A DNA stretch of 64,000 bases, from positions 41,001-105,000 of the forward strand of contig RPFO01001106.1 of assembly GCA_009746045.1 (NCBI GenBank). Direction: 5' to 3'. The translations under genes and the position numbers were made by a program. Under the pieces are notes generated by a model. It was not told the origin of the DNA, searched no databases, and saw nothing but the letters and a program-made list of their open reading frames with translations. Shown piece after piece: positions 14,401-25,491 of this stretch (position 1 is the stretch's first letter; each line of letters starts with the position of its first letter). Origin of the DNA: Mesostigma viride. Taxonomy: Eukaryota > Streptophyta > Mesostigmatophyceae > Mesostigmatales > Mesostigmataceae.

Positions 14401-17400
14401 ACCATTGTAAAGGTCTTTGTTGGGATGACTTGGAGATCTGCACGGTTTCTCTTCTGAGGCCCCCGCTTGTGGTCAAGTCTCGTGTCTGCGTAGTCCTCAA
14501 ATCACCTCTTTCCTGCACCAGCCCCTGCAAGCCACCATCCCACCCGCTGCCCGCTCCAAGCTTAGTTATGGATGTTCTCATAAACCACTGTTTATAATTA
14601 TTTATTGCTTCTATTTAGCTTCTTTTTAGCTTCTATTTACCTTCTATTTAGCTTCTATTTACCTTATATTTAGCTTCTATTTACCTTCTATTTACTTTCT
14701 ATTTACCTTCTATTTAGCGCATCAACTGCCCCCCCCACTGATAGGGGGGTTGGAGTAAGCCCCCTCTTACCACTCCTGGCCATCGGAACTTCTCTTTGCA
14801 TGGCTGACGCGACATAATTTGTTGCGCCATCTGCGGGCTGGTTGCCCGCTAGCTGCAAGAAGGAGAAGAAAACAACGGAAGACAAGTGGCCTTTAACAGT
14901 AACTGATTTCACCAGATCGCTCCGTTTGGGGGACGACAATGGCCCTGCAGATTAGTGCATCTCCCCATCCGGTGTGTGGCATATATGCTGGCAAGCTCTC
15001 TGCCCCTGCCGTCATGCGCTTGTACCGCTCGTAACCCTCTTCACTCAATATTCTGCGTGCGATGCACTTGTTTTGTTCATTCGCACCCCCCTTCTACGCT
15101 CACGTGACCATGAAATGATACGACCATCGTATGTCATCGTATGTCTTGTGTGTGTGTGTGTGTGGTCACTATAGTATAGTAGTGTGAGCGTATGTGTGTG
15201 TGCATATGTGTGTATGTGTGTGCATGTGCTTGTTTGTGTGTGTTTGTGTGTGTTTGTGTATGTTTGTGTATGTTTGTGTGTGTTTGTGTGTGTTTGTGTG
15301 TGTTTGTGTGTGTTTGTGTGTGTTTGTTTGTATTTGTGTGTGTATTTGTGTGTGACTAAAAATAACTTGATTTTGGTACTTCTGTGTCAGCGCGTGCGCG
15401 TCACGGTGTGGCGGGCGCATGAGGCGCGACCGCATCTGCTGGAGGTGCACCGCAAGAACCTGATCCTCCCGGCAGGCACGTATACCCTTAACCCTTCTTT
15501 CTTTTTGAAATAAGAAGGGTTAGGACAGTTATTATTATTATTACTGTCATTATTACTATTGTTAGTATTGTCTTCCCGCAGGCCCTTGTACCCTTATCTT
15601 TCTTTCTTGAAACACGAAGGGTACAGGCGCTGGCATTTTCTTCCCGTGAGCCTTTGTGTGCGGCCGTGCTACCGTGGGATTCTCATTCCATCTGAAACAG
15701 AATCGTGGTTCTCTGAACATAGTTTCTTTAGTTAAGTAAAGCCGTGCTACCGTGGGATTCTCATTCCATCTGCAACAGAAAGAGAAGAATAGCTACGCCT
15801 GATTCTCACGAGTCTTTGTCTGCTGCTTCGAATCACTTCCAAGTATGGCAAACCACATTCCTGCACTTGCCACATTCTCCGGTCCTAAATGGCCTAGGCA
15901 TTCTCGTGTCCCCTGAACCACCCCCCCCCCCCCCCTGCCCTTATATATATAAAAAAAAAAAGTGAAGCAGGCATTTGCAGTCGCTAGTGTCTCGGCATAG
16001 GGAAACCGTATCCGTGGTCTGTGCCTTTCCTTTCTTGTGCGTGTTTTCATGGTTGCCTCACAGCTTCATGAGGACACGGTAGTCTTTCATTCCTGTCGTA
16101 GACCATGTCGGGTGTGACAGGCCTTGCCGCCTTGGTGGTGTCCATGCCTGTATGGGCCGCAGACACCCTCTGCGTCTGGTGCCTCATTCGCGCCACCCTC
16201 CTCCCTCGGTGCTTGCCTGTGCGCATACGTTGAGCCCTATCACTACCTTATCGTCCAGAAAACTTTAACGGATCATATCATTCTATACTTAATTCTTGGA
16301 TGCCCTGCTCTGTGTGGGTGCCTGGCTGCGCGGGGCTGCAGGTGAAGCCAGCGCCCCCCTCGCCAACGCGTTCCACGTGAGCGAGGGCAACTTTTTGGAG
16401 ATGAACCAGGAGACCGAGTTCCTCAGCCTGCAGGTGAGAGAAGGGGAAATAAGGAAAGGAAAGATGCGGCAGGGGCAGTAGGGTGCTCTTGATGAATCAG
16501 GAGACGGAGTTCCTCAGCCTGCAGATAACATGGATAACACATACTAGCACTACAAGTATAGTTCATACTGTGTACAGACCTACTACTAATAATAAATATA
16601 GGGTGCTATCGGTGAATCACAGACCGAGTTCGAGTTCCTCCGCCTGCACGTGAAATCACATAGTACTTTGGGTATAAACTATAAAGATATCAGATACTGT
16701 TACACAATTGTTTTATAAGATATGATGCTGTAGTTGAAAGGTTACCTCGGCTGGCCAGCCCTGAGCACTTCGTCATTTCTCCCCTCGCTCTCGCGCTGTT
16801 CTTGCCAGCTGGCGGGCCTGCCTCCCTAGTTGGGGCATGACACGGGGCACGGTAGCGATGCAGAACCCGGATGCCTCCAAAACATATGTCCTTCTGGGCA
16901 TAAGAGAATGGAGTGTTGCTGAGAGAGAGTTTGGAGAACAGCATTTGAGAACAGGTGTTGGAGAAGGGATTATCTGGATTGTGGCACCTGGGGGCTCGCC
17001 GATCCTTGGATGGCGGAACTTTGGGATAGTAGTTGCTCACTCTCCGTCTGTGTGACTGGCTACCGTGGAATGGGTGTTTCCCCCAACCTCCTCGCCCCCT
17101 CCCCCTTACAGCTTCACATCTACGCGCTGACGGGCACGATCAAGATTCAGGATGAGGCACGCGCGGGCGTATACAACAGGTGAGGGTTGCGAAGGGGGGT
17201 GAAGGGGGGTTAAGGGGGGTGTACAGCAGGTAGCGCGGGGGAGGTTTCAACCTGTTGGACATGGAGAGAGGGGACGGCGGAGGGGCACAACAGTTAAATG
17301 TGTTTTGGGGGGGGCACGGGAGGGGGGGGGGGGGCGCGTGGCTTGAATGGTATGAGGGGCAGCGGCCCCGGGGGGGTGTATCCATCAGGTCTCTATCTCC

Positions 17401-20400
17401 TGCTCTTGTTGTTAGTTGCCTCAGTCCTGGCCTCCTGCCCCAGAACTCTTTCAATATTGATTTGCTGCTGCACACTGCCATTTAAATGCTTTATCCCTAT
17501 CTTTCCCCTCCTCCCCCTCCTCCCCCTCCTCCCCCTCCTCCCCCTCCTCCCCCTCCTCCCCTCCTCCCCCTCCTCCCCTCCTCCCCCTCCTCCCCTCCTC
17601 CCCCTCCTCCCCCTCCTCCCCTCCTCCCCCTCCTCCCCCTCCTCCCCCTCCCCTCCTCCTCCCCCTCCTCCCCCTCCCCCTCCTCCCTCCTCCCCTCCTC
17701 CCCCTCCTCCCCTCCTCCCCCTCCTCCCCCTCCTCCCCTCCTCCCCCTCCTCCCCCTCCTCCCCCTCCTCCCCTCCTCCCCCTCCTCCCCCTCCTCCCCC
17801 TCCTCCCCCTCTTTTCCCTTTCTTCCCTTTCTATCGTTTCCCCACCCCACAGTGAGGCGGAGGTTGTGATGGAGTCGGCACAGAGCCTGTACGTCTCCGC
17901 GTGGGCGCCGCTGCTCAACGCCATCCTCAAGGTGCGTGTGGGGCATGCGTCCCGTCCGTGCTTGGCTGCAAATCTTAGGTTCACTTGCTGTGTATGATAT
18001 ACATGGTCTTGCCACGGATTACCTTAATCTTGCCGTGAATGGGAGAGGCTTGCGGAGAGTGGCAGATCCAGGGGTTGAATGGTTGTAAGAAACGTTCTGT
18101 TTTGGGTATGTAATGGCGTGGGGGGGGGGGGGGGGGCGTGGGGGGGTCGGGTAGTTGGTGTGAAATCATGAAAAGGAAGAATTGGAATAGTGTCCGGAGT
18201 AAACCTTGTAAATCCCTACCAGGAGTATACCTTGTAAATCCCTACAATGAGTATACCTTGTAAAACGTTGTTCCATCTTCTGACATGTATGAGGCGGATG
18301 CGCTTGATGACACATATTTTGGTGTTAGAAGTGAATGTTTTGGTGTGTGAAGGAAGACAACGCCATCCTCAGGCACATGCATGGGCGTGCGGGGGGGTGG
18401 CTGGTCGGGAGTGTTGACGTGTTCTTAAGGCCAACCCACTTGAGCAAGTAGCGAAAACAGTGAATAGACTAGGGGCCAAGTTCTAGAACTACATTCAAAC
18501 CTCACTACTTCACTCACACCGGTCATGCACCTGCCAAACCTCACTCACACCGATCACCCACCAAACCTCACTCAAACCGATCAGCCACCCACCAAACTTC
18601 ACTCAAACGGATCGTACACCCACCAAACCTCACTCAAACGGATCATACACCCACCAAACCTCACTCACACGGATCATACACCCACCAAACCTCACTCACA
18701 CCGATCACATACCCACCAAACCTCACTCACACCGATAATCCACCCACCAAACCTCACTCAAACCGATCACCCACCCACCAAACTTCACTCAAACCGATCG
18801 TACACCCACCAAACTTCACTCAAACCGATCATACACCCACCAAACTTCACTCAAACCGATCATAAACCTGCCAAGCCTGGCCATCACGCCTATGCCTATT
18901 GTATGCATCCTCCCATGTGAACGGTGCAGACGCTGGAGTACCGGCGCGGCCCCGAGGGCCCCCCTGCGTTCTCATTGGACGAGGAGGACAAGGCACGCGG
19001 CGGTGCGGGGGGCAGCAATCAGGACCGCATCAACGCAGTGCTCACGCTGTTCCGGGCTGGCGCCGCGCCGCTGGTGGAGAAGGTGCGCACGTTTGTTGGG
19101 TGGAGAAGGTGGATGGGTGCGGTTGGCGCGCTGCGTTAGGTTTCTTCTTCTTGTCAGTGGGGGTGCGGGCGTGGGCGCAAGCGTGGGCGTAGGCGTGGGC
19201 GTGGGCGTGGGCGTGGGCGTGGGCGTGGGCGTGGGCGTGGGCGTGGGCGTGGGCGTGGGCGTGGGCGTGGGCGTGGGCGTGGGCGTGGGCGTGGGCGTGG
19301 GCGTGGGCGTGGGCGTGGGCGTGGGCGTGGGCGTGGGCGTGGGCGTGGGCGTGGGCGTGGGCGTGGGCGTGGGCGTGGGCGTGGGCGTGGGCGTGGGCCT
19401 CGTGTAGAGCATGCAACTCCCAGCCAAGCCTCTCTGTAAGTCACCCTGACCTAAAGCTGCCACACTTCACCTCGTCCCCCCATGCATTGCCTCCCTTGCG
19501 CCGTTGAACTCTGCCCATCAAACTCTGCCCGTTCACCCCCTTTCTCCTGACCGGTTGGCGCATCATTCGCCCCCACGCCTCCACCCCCTTTCTCCTGACC
19601 GGTGTCATCACGCGCCCCCATGCCTCGCGTCCCCATGCCTTCACCCATGCAGTGCAAAGGCTTTGTCCCATACTCGCCCTGTCCGCATACGTCCTGCCCA
19701 GCTTATTTCGTTCCTCTTTCTCATGTCCTAGCCTGACCCATTGCTCACTCCAGTCGCTCCTGGTGCCCTGACTCCCATCCCGTATTCCTTGCCTCTCCTG
19801 AATCCCTTCCACCCCTTACTCCCCATCATCCCTCCCTCCCCAACCTCACTCACTCCCTGTCATCCCATACTCCCTTCCATCTCCTATTCCCCATCATCTC
19901 CTATTCCCTATCATCCCTCACTCCCTATCATCCCATACTCCCTTTCATCTCCTATTTCCTATTCATCATTCCATATTCCCTATCATCCCTCACTTCCCAT
20001 GATCCCCTACTCCCTATCGTCTCCTATTCCCCATCCTCCCCCGGGCGCCAGGTGTCACTACCCGTGGAGCTGCAAGAGAGCGCGGCGGCATCCCGCTGCT
20101 CGGCCGACGGCTCCGTTTTTGAGAATGGGGACATGTGAGTCGTCCGCTCTCGTTGCCCTCGTTGCCCTCTTTGCCCTCTTTGCCCTCTTTGCCCTCGTTG
20201 CCCTCGTTGCCCTCGTTGCCCTCGTTGCCCTCGTTGCCCTCGTTGCCCTCGACTCGCAACTAGCTATTCCATGGATCTATCTGCCACAACGTTTGGCGAG
20301 CTGCATGGGAGGCATTGCCTCTTGCGGACACATGTCTTACTCTCGCTCCTAACTCTTAACTAATGAATACTATACATATTTGTGCGGACTAGTTAGGTTC

Positions 20401-23400
20401 GCGCTATGTACAGTCGCGCTGACTAGTTATGCTCGCGCTTCATCTATTCACGCTGTGTACTTATGCGTGTGCCCCGGCTGACCAACTCTGAGCCAGTCAC
20501 TTTAACCCAACAGCCGGTTACCTGTTTGGACGGCACCGCACATAAGTCCTTGGTTGGCTGCGGTCCTGGATCCTCCGGCTGCTCTTCCCAGACTCCCTCA
20601 CCAGTCTACGCCTCTGCTCGAGTAATACTCAAAAGGGTCTAGAAAGGATCTTAGAAAAGATCCCCCCTGTTGTTAGACCACGACTTTGCACCTCTTCCCC
20701 TACCCTCCAGCGTCTCGCTTGGGGTAGATCCCAGATAATGAATGGTCACCATGTCATAACATATCACACACGCTAGTGATACCAGGGGCACTTATGGCCA
20801 GGGGGTGTCCTGTCCCAGAGGTGTGTGTGGGGTATCCTTGTCAATTTTACACGAATCTCAGATGACCTGCATCCTGTGTGCATACATACATGTCTTCTTC
20901 TTCCTTGAATGCCTTGTTCCTTGTTCTCCCCCCCCCTCCCTTGTCCCTTGCTCACCCCCCACCCCACCCCCCACCCCCCACCCCAGTGGGCTGTCCGAGG
21001 CAGAAATCCTCGTCCGCTGCCTGGACTCTACCGGGCAGCCGTTTGCGGGGTCCAACGACAGGTGGATGCATAGCTCACTCTTTTACTAGATACATGGCTC
21101 ATTCTTATGCCTGCTTGCAACACCCTAGTCATAAAATGCATCAGGTTTTGTTTCACAATAGGGCCTGTTTGACCGATGCATCGCTATCGATCAATAACCA
21201 ACACTAGTTAAGTCTTTAAATCATCACAACGTCTTCATGATATATAGCCCGCACTGCTGGTCTGATGCCCCACGGCCCATGAATAGGGCCTTGGTTTCAA
21301 GATCTTAAATCCAACACGGTGACATGGCTGCCAGGGGGCATCACCATTAGTATGGCATCGCCATCCCTGGGTGCCACATGGATTACTGGCGGTTACAGCA
21401 GTCCAACTGTCAGACGTACAGGAAGGGCGTTTGGACAAGGACGAGGGGTCTATTGGAACGCAGGGGCAATGCTGCGTACCGGCTTGGCGAAAGGGAAATC
21501 GGTGAGAAGTTGGTGCATGAAGAGGTCTGAGCTAGGGCTGGTACAAATAATACTAATCATTATTATTAATAATAGTCATAATACTAGTAGTCATAACAAT
21601 AAAGCGGTGGCTGTCTCTTGGCTGCAGTCTCCTGCGCAGGAAGACAGCCACACGCAGTCTTGTTCGGCATGCAGCCAGAACTGGGCAAAGCGACCCGTTC
21701 CGCTTTCTGCCAAGGCTGGCCTGGTCATGTCCCACAGCGTCCGCGAGACCACGCGTGTGGTCGAATACGACGCAACCCGAGGAAACTAGGGTTGAGCTTT
21801 CGATCCCTAGGCAACCATGAGGACACGAGAGTAAAGTTTTCGGTTCCTTTCTTGCAACACACCGTGGATCCCACACACCCTGACGTGGATATTCCACGAC
21901 ATCTTGTCATGGCTTGGTCATGGCCTGGTCGTGTGTTGCACGCAGCGTTGGTCGCCATCATGCTGACACTGGTTCTGTATTTCCTTCCGTATTGTTTTAT
22001 CTCATTTCGTTTTGGTTTCTTTGCGATTCTGGTGCTGCCTGGCACGAAACGCCCCCCATGATACTGCCATACATAAACTTGGGTCTTAGAATACTGGATC
22101 TATACATGACGGTGGTGCATCATTACATTAATATATTATTTATTTTTTTTGTTGTTTATTCTAAACTAAACACGACGATGCAGGGTGGAGGCGGTGCTGC
22201 GCGCGATGGGGGTGACGCAGCGCATTATGCTGTCACCCGGGGAGCAGCGCGTGCCGGGGAGCAGCAACGCGCCCGTGTTCCGCGCGCGGCTGCTGCGGCC
22301 CAATGTGCCGTTCGACCTCATGGTACGAGACCTGTACAACAGGCATTAGCGGAATGTGGCCAGCTGCCGTTGGACCTCATGGTATGAGACCTGCATAACA
22401 GGCATTGGCGGAATATGGTCAGAGCAAACACGTACGCTTTGCTGCAGCGCTTTTATGGCAGCGACGTGCCCTTGGACCCCGTTCTGCGGCTCCTGCCTAT
22501 GCAAACATCTCCCCCTTGTTTTTCGTTCATGATCGCCGGGTGCTCTACTTGTTTCATTTACGACTGGTGATTCTTGGCAGTGAACGGGTGCAAATGTCTT
22601 TTCAATAGGCTTAAGCGGAATCCTGTCCGAGCGGGTGGTGCGCTGGAGCAGTACAGTCCCCGGTACAAGGTGGTACTGACATGTGTCCAGGTCATGCCTC
22701 TACGGGGTCGAGAAAATCTTAGCAAAAGCGCCACAGCGTGGCAAGACAAAAAGCCTCGAGATGCAGGGCGCTTATAGTTGGGCAGCGGCAGCGGTACCGC
22801 CTGCCTGCCCAGCGCCGTCACAATACCCTCCTTCACTTCCTTTACTTCTTGTTCATAACTGCTGTATGTGTGTCTCGTGTCGCTTGGCTGCCTAGGATTT
22901 TTCTCCCTGGAAACCTTACCAGCTAGATGTGGAGAGTGTCAAACTATCCGCATGGATGTCTGCTCACACGATCTCTCTCCGGTGCTCCTCGGCTGTGCAA
23001 AGTACCGGACCAGCGTGCCGGAACAAGCTGCTAGTTTCCAGGAGTTGTTTTTATATCTTTCAATTGGAGTCAAGTACATGATGGGCACCTCTTGTGCATG
23101 ACCACTTCGTCCCTGGCGCGCCGCCCCTTTCCCCTGGTCATCATCCTGGCCTGACATCTGGCCTGACATCTGGCCTTTACGCAGTCACGCTCTTTTAATT
23201 GCTCTGCCCTTCCGGTGTATGACAACGTGCGCACGCGCAGATCATGGTCAACGGGGAGGCGCTCGCCCAGGGACCATCCCACATGACGGTGGAGAAAGCC
23301 ATGCTCTGCGAGGGTGAGTGCCGCCTGGGGACTCTCTTTCTAGTCGAGAGAGGTTTTACTTTCCCTGTGGCTCCAAGCAACCTTTTCCCCCTTTCGCAGG

Positions 23401-25491
23401 GGAATATGGTTCAAGGGGAACGCGCGTTGCGGTGCCAGAAGCGGGACAGCGTACTCTTGTCTTGTCCAAGTGAACGGTGCCAGTCTGAGGTCGGTTTGTC
23501 GCGGGCATGGGCAGAGCCTGTCCCAGAAGATTTGTTCCTCAAAACTGGAGGGAAGGGTGCACGGTGGGGGCCTCCTTTGCCGTTTGTTTGTTCGTTCGTT
23601 GCACCTGGTCCCTCAAGTGCATGAATCCTAAAGTTGAAGGGCGGGTGAGGGAGATATGGGGTCCTTGGCAACTATTTCGTAGTGGCCTGTTGCCAAGGAT
23701 ATATACTTGCAGTGCTTATATCAATCACACAACATAGCTCCCGGTTCCTTTGCATGCATGCCCTCTGTCATCCCCTCACCACGCGCTTCATCTCCCACAC
23801 TTGTCATCCCCCTTCCTCTCCCTTCCTCTCCCTTTTCCTCCCCCTCCCTCCCCCTTTTTTCTCCCCCTTCCTACCCTTCCCCCCTTCTCCTCCCCCGGGC
23901 CCATTCGATGAGGCAATCAGCCGCGGATGCCCAGTCCTTGTGTCGACCCCCCAGCAAGTGGGGAAGGCAAAATGAAAGAAAGAAAGAAGAAGAGAGGGAC
24001 AAATGGGTTAACGACGGGACCCCCTTTCGGCTGCGAAATCCTTCCTCTGTGAAATCCTTCCGCACTCTCTCTTGTAATGCTCCATACCTGGCGATCCGCT
24101 GCGACCTTTCCGCGTCCCCTTGTCGCCACGCTCTCATCTCCCCCCCTTCAATCCTACAATTTCCCCCACTTTTTCTGTCTTGTCCCACGTCATCCCCAAT
24201 GTCTCCTGTGTCCTTGTCATTCACGCTTCCTCCCCTACGCGCAGGCCCACTGTCCGACCAAGGGGGCGAGCCGGTGCCGCAGGCCAGGGATCCTGCCATG
24301 TACAATGCCATGGCGACAGCTGGCGGCGGCAGTGGCGGCGATGCTGCAGGAACAGGCCAGCTCCTCTCCGCTGACGCGGCAGCGGACGGAGCGCGTGCGG
24401 ACGCCGGCCGGGGCGCACAGCCTGGCGGCAACCTGGCAGGGTGGTTCATGAAAAGGCTGGGGTATGGGGACGCCAGTGGCGGTGGTGGAGGGGCGCCCAA
24501 TGCGGGTGCAGGAGTGGATTCGTCATCGACATCGGGTGGAGGTGCTGACGGGTTGCAGCAGTATGGGGCGAACGGGCTGCCCAGGGGGCAGATGTCAGAA
24601 AATGGGGTCGCAGAAGACATGGATGGGGGGCCAGAGGTCCCTGTAGTGGCGGCACATGGCGCGACGCCGTCGATTCGACGAGCAGGCGGGAGCTTTGCGA
24701 CAGGTGGCAGGGGCACGGGTGGGGGCGGCCATGGAGCAAGTGGCAAGGGCGGCGGGGCGAAGGGCCATGGAGGGGCGGGGCACACACGGGGTGGTGCTGG
24801 CGCACGCAGCAAGGGCGCTGGGGGTGGGGCTGGGCCGCGGGGCCACGCCGTGCCTAGCGTGCGAATGGCAGGGCTCGGGCGGGGGAGCTTGCCGGGGGTG
24901 AAGGGGTTGGAGCCCGCTTGGGCTGCGGGCAGCACTCAGGACGTCCCTGCAGTTGACGGCGCGGTGGGGTCTGAGTTTGATGAGGGCGGCGATGATAGCC
25001 AGGGGGGTGGGGACGATGGGGCGGACGGGGAGGATGTCGGTGGTTTGGCCGAGGGGCAGGAGGCAGGTGACGTGGTTGATGCGGGCGAGGAGGGGGCGGA
25101 CGAAGGTACCGACGACGGCGGCGCGAATGGGGGAGGTGACCTGGGGGAAGAAAATAACGGGGCGGTTGAGGGGGTGGTCCCTGCTCAAGTGAGCATAGTC
25201 AAGAAGGAGGAACCGAACGCGATGGACCCTCAGGCGCTGTTCCGCAGCCTGGTAAAGCCTGGCAAGAACAAGGTCATGCAGATCGCCAAGGCGGCCGCCA
25301 ACCGTGGCAGCAAGAAGGCGCGGGGCAGCGGCGCGGGCGGCGAGGGGTCGCAGTCGAATGAGTTTGTGGAGATGAGCGATATCTCGGAGGCGGACCTGGT
25401 GCAGGCGGGGACGGGCCAGGAGGGGGGTGTGGGGGATGGGGAGGAGCTTCTGGCGGAGGGCTCGACGGGGACAGTGTATGAGGACCGCTGA
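5415..25491 (+). CDS. Gene A: 17-exon gene, unknown family, 1031 aa
   Basis: Family not recognised. Model: 5415-5459, 7239-7505, 9082-9314, 10331-10478, 12465-12539, 13348-13458, 14184-14306, 15391-15475, 16342-16433, 17112-17179, 17853-17931, 18930-19082, 20052-20134, 20987-21061, 22184-22322, 23241-23313, 24245-25491. All phases join, giving 3096 nt. The start is the ATG of [15 protein letters not shown]. Residues 1-615 look globular, with hydrophobic helical stretches such as [13 protein letters not shown] and mixed strands such as [19 protein letters not shown]. Residues from about 616 (exon 17) are Gly/Ala/Asp-rich and disordered, ending in a basic patch and a short acidic tail. No signal peptide is visible. 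One intron (after 15475) appears to use a GC donor. The weakest choices are exon 4 (poor acceptor), exon 5 and the acceptor at 14184. Several introns carry copies of the upstream donor. The exons are probably real; function is open. Confidence 0.62.
5580..6344. other. First intron of gene A, unique part
   Basis: Mixed-composition intronic sequence between the first coding exon and the 46-bp satellite. Short open frames are present, but none has flanking splice sites in phase or a recognisable product. Confidence 0.5.
6345..6950. repeat. 46-bp tandem repeat, about 13 copies
   Basis: The unit begins AATCGATGACCATATGGATA and continues TGCGAGTAGTAGTATACACTTGTGCT. Copies are nearly identical, with variation mainly at ATGACC/ATTACC and ACTTGTGC/ACGTGTGC. 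It lies in the first intron of gene A. Each unit contains ATCGAT and CCATATGG palindromes. Confidence 0.95.
7990..8093. repeat. Direct duplication of about 50 bp
   Basis: The segment starting CATGCCCTAGTACCGTAGCA and continuing to CCCTCCACG is present twice head-to-tail, next to a run of 20-plus C at 7919-7942. Intron 2 of gene A. Confidence 0.85.
8200..8537. repeat. 17-bp tandem repeat, about 20 copies
   Basis: The unit is CCCCTTCATCCCACTTG, with T/C alternation in ACTTGCC versus ACTCGCC. It is pyrimidine-rich and lies in intron 2 of gene A. Open frames across it are an artefact of composition. Confidence 0.95.
8893..8954. repeat. 20-bp inverted repeat (hairpin)
   Basis: AACGCATTACTTTTGCAACT at about 8894 is the reverse complement of AGTTGCAAAAGTAATGCGTT at about 8934, separated by a 20-base loop. 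A further partial copy of GCATTACTT follows at about 8957. It is intronic and stands out from the C-rich surroundings. It could be a remnant of a short inverted-repeat element. Confidence 0.85.
9300..9606 (+). repeat. Exon 3 donor region repeated four times
   Basis: The end of exon 3 with its donor (CTGGATCG then GTGAGC, boundary 9314/9315) recurs at 9390/9391 (GGATCA then GTGCGT), 9529/9530 (GGATGG then GTGAGT) and 9604/9605 (GAATCA then GTCCCC). Intron bases after the donor (CCGGACGCCCC, then CCGTTTCGC or CCGTTCCGC) repeat with it in the first and third copies, so the copied unit spans the exon-intron boundary. Confidence 0.85.
10449..11040 (+). repeat. Seven-copy 91-92-bp repeat carrying the exon 4 donor
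   Basis: The last 29-30 bases of exon 4 plus donor and about 60 intron bases are present seven times. Exon-donor boundaries fall at 10478, 10569, 10661, 10753, 10845, 10937 and 11029. Copies 1-2 read GGGAG then GTAGGA. Copies 3-7 read GGGGAG then GTAAGA, closer to a consensus donor. The period is 91-92 bp, so use of the second donor would shift frame. Confidence 0.93.
11060..11660. other. Intron 4 of gene A with short diverged repeats
   Basis: Two diverged stretches share the pattern GTCGTCGTCC...CAAAATGG...GGAAGGAGTTCCG or GGAACGAGTTCCG (about 11150-11260 and 11515-11560). Open frames exist, but none joins the neighbouring exons convincingly. It is treated as intronic repeat. Confidence 0.45.
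12585..12700. repeat. TTTCTTCCCCCTC-type pyrimidine repeat
   Basis: A run of imperfect copies of CTTTCTTCCCCCTC inside intron 5 of gene A. It is purely pyrimidine on the plus strand. Confidence 0.85.
14604..14718. repeat. 11-12-bp tandem repeat TTCTATTTACC/TTAGC
   Basis: About ten copies of CTTCTATTTA followed by CC or GC, in intron 7 of gene A. Simple sequence; no further signal is seen. Confidence 0.9.
15150..15352. repeat. TG-rich microsatellite
   Basis: Alternating GTGTGT, GTGTTT and GTATGT units. It lies about 40 bp upstream of the exon 8 acceptor of gene A. Confidence 0.92.
15460..15660 (+). repeat. Exon 8 donor and hairpin duplicated
   Basis: CTCCCGGCAG then GCACGTATACCCTT (boundary 15475/15476) recurs as CTTCCCGCAG then GCCCTTGTACCCTT (15581/15582), with a partial third copy at about 15640. 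Each of the first two copies is followed by a hairpin: AACCCTTCTT...AAGAAGGGTT (about 15488-15520) and TGTACCCTT...AAGGGTACA (about 15588-15627). The copied boundary is the same GC donor that the reading phase demands. Confidence 0.75.
15660..15790. repeat. About 80-bp direct repeat in intron 8
   Basis: GCCGTGCTACCGTGGGATTC and the following CATTCCATCTG occur twice, at about 15664 and 15742. The intervening bases hold AGTTTCTTTAGTTAAGTAAA. Intron 8 of gene A. Confidence 0.85.
16400..16655 (+). repeat. Exon 9 end copied twice into its intron
   Basis: ATGAACCAGGAGACCGAGTT, then CCTCAGCCTGCAG and donor GTGAGA (boundary 16433/16434), recurs at about 16490-16524 with the donor changed to AT. A third, more diverged copy at about 16607-16649 ends CGCCTGCAC then GTGAAA. 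Confidence 0.88.
17510..17815. repeat. (CTCCCC/CTCCTCCCC)n pyrimidine tract ending near an acceptor
   Basis: About 300 bp of CCCCTCCTC units runs to within about 35 bp of the exon 11 acceptor at 17852. Its position makes it a very long polypyrimidine tract for that 3' splice site. Confidence 0.93.
18525..18890. repeat. About 29-31-bp tandem repeat, 12 copies
   Basis: The unit is ACCCACCAAACCTCACTCA followed by CACCGATCATAC, with A/C and G/C variants. Intron 11 of gene A, ending about 40 bp before exon 12. Confidence 0.9.
19150..19400. repeat. (GTGGGC)n microsatellite, about 35 copies
   Basis: A nearly perfect hexamer array in intron 12 of gene A. It produces Gly-Val, Ala-His and Pro-Arg frames that are not genes. 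Confidence 0.97.
20150..20252. repeat. 9-bp repeat CTCGTTGCC
   Basis: About eleven copies of CTCGTTGCC/CTCTTTGCC begin a few bases after the exon 13 donor (GTGAGT at 20135) of gene A. Confidence 0.92.
22290..22400 (+). repeat. Exon 15 donor region duplicated, 59-bp period
   Basis: GTGCCGTTCGACCTCATG then GTACGAGACC (boundary 22322/22323) recurs as CTGCCGTTGGACCTCATG then GTATGAGACC (22381/22382). The intron bases CTGTACAACAGGCATTAGCG and CTGCATAACAGGCATTGGCG are copied along. Confidence 0.92.

Noticed and set aside
16342-19082. Resemblance of gene A exons 9-12 to the region after Sec7 in Arf-GEFs
   Set aside because: Only a loose match around [18 protein letters not shown]; no Sec7 domain could be found upstream.
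18892-19463. Gly-Val, Ala-His and Pro-Arg repeat proteins
   Set aside because: Translations of (GTGGGC)n; the real exon there is 18930-19082.
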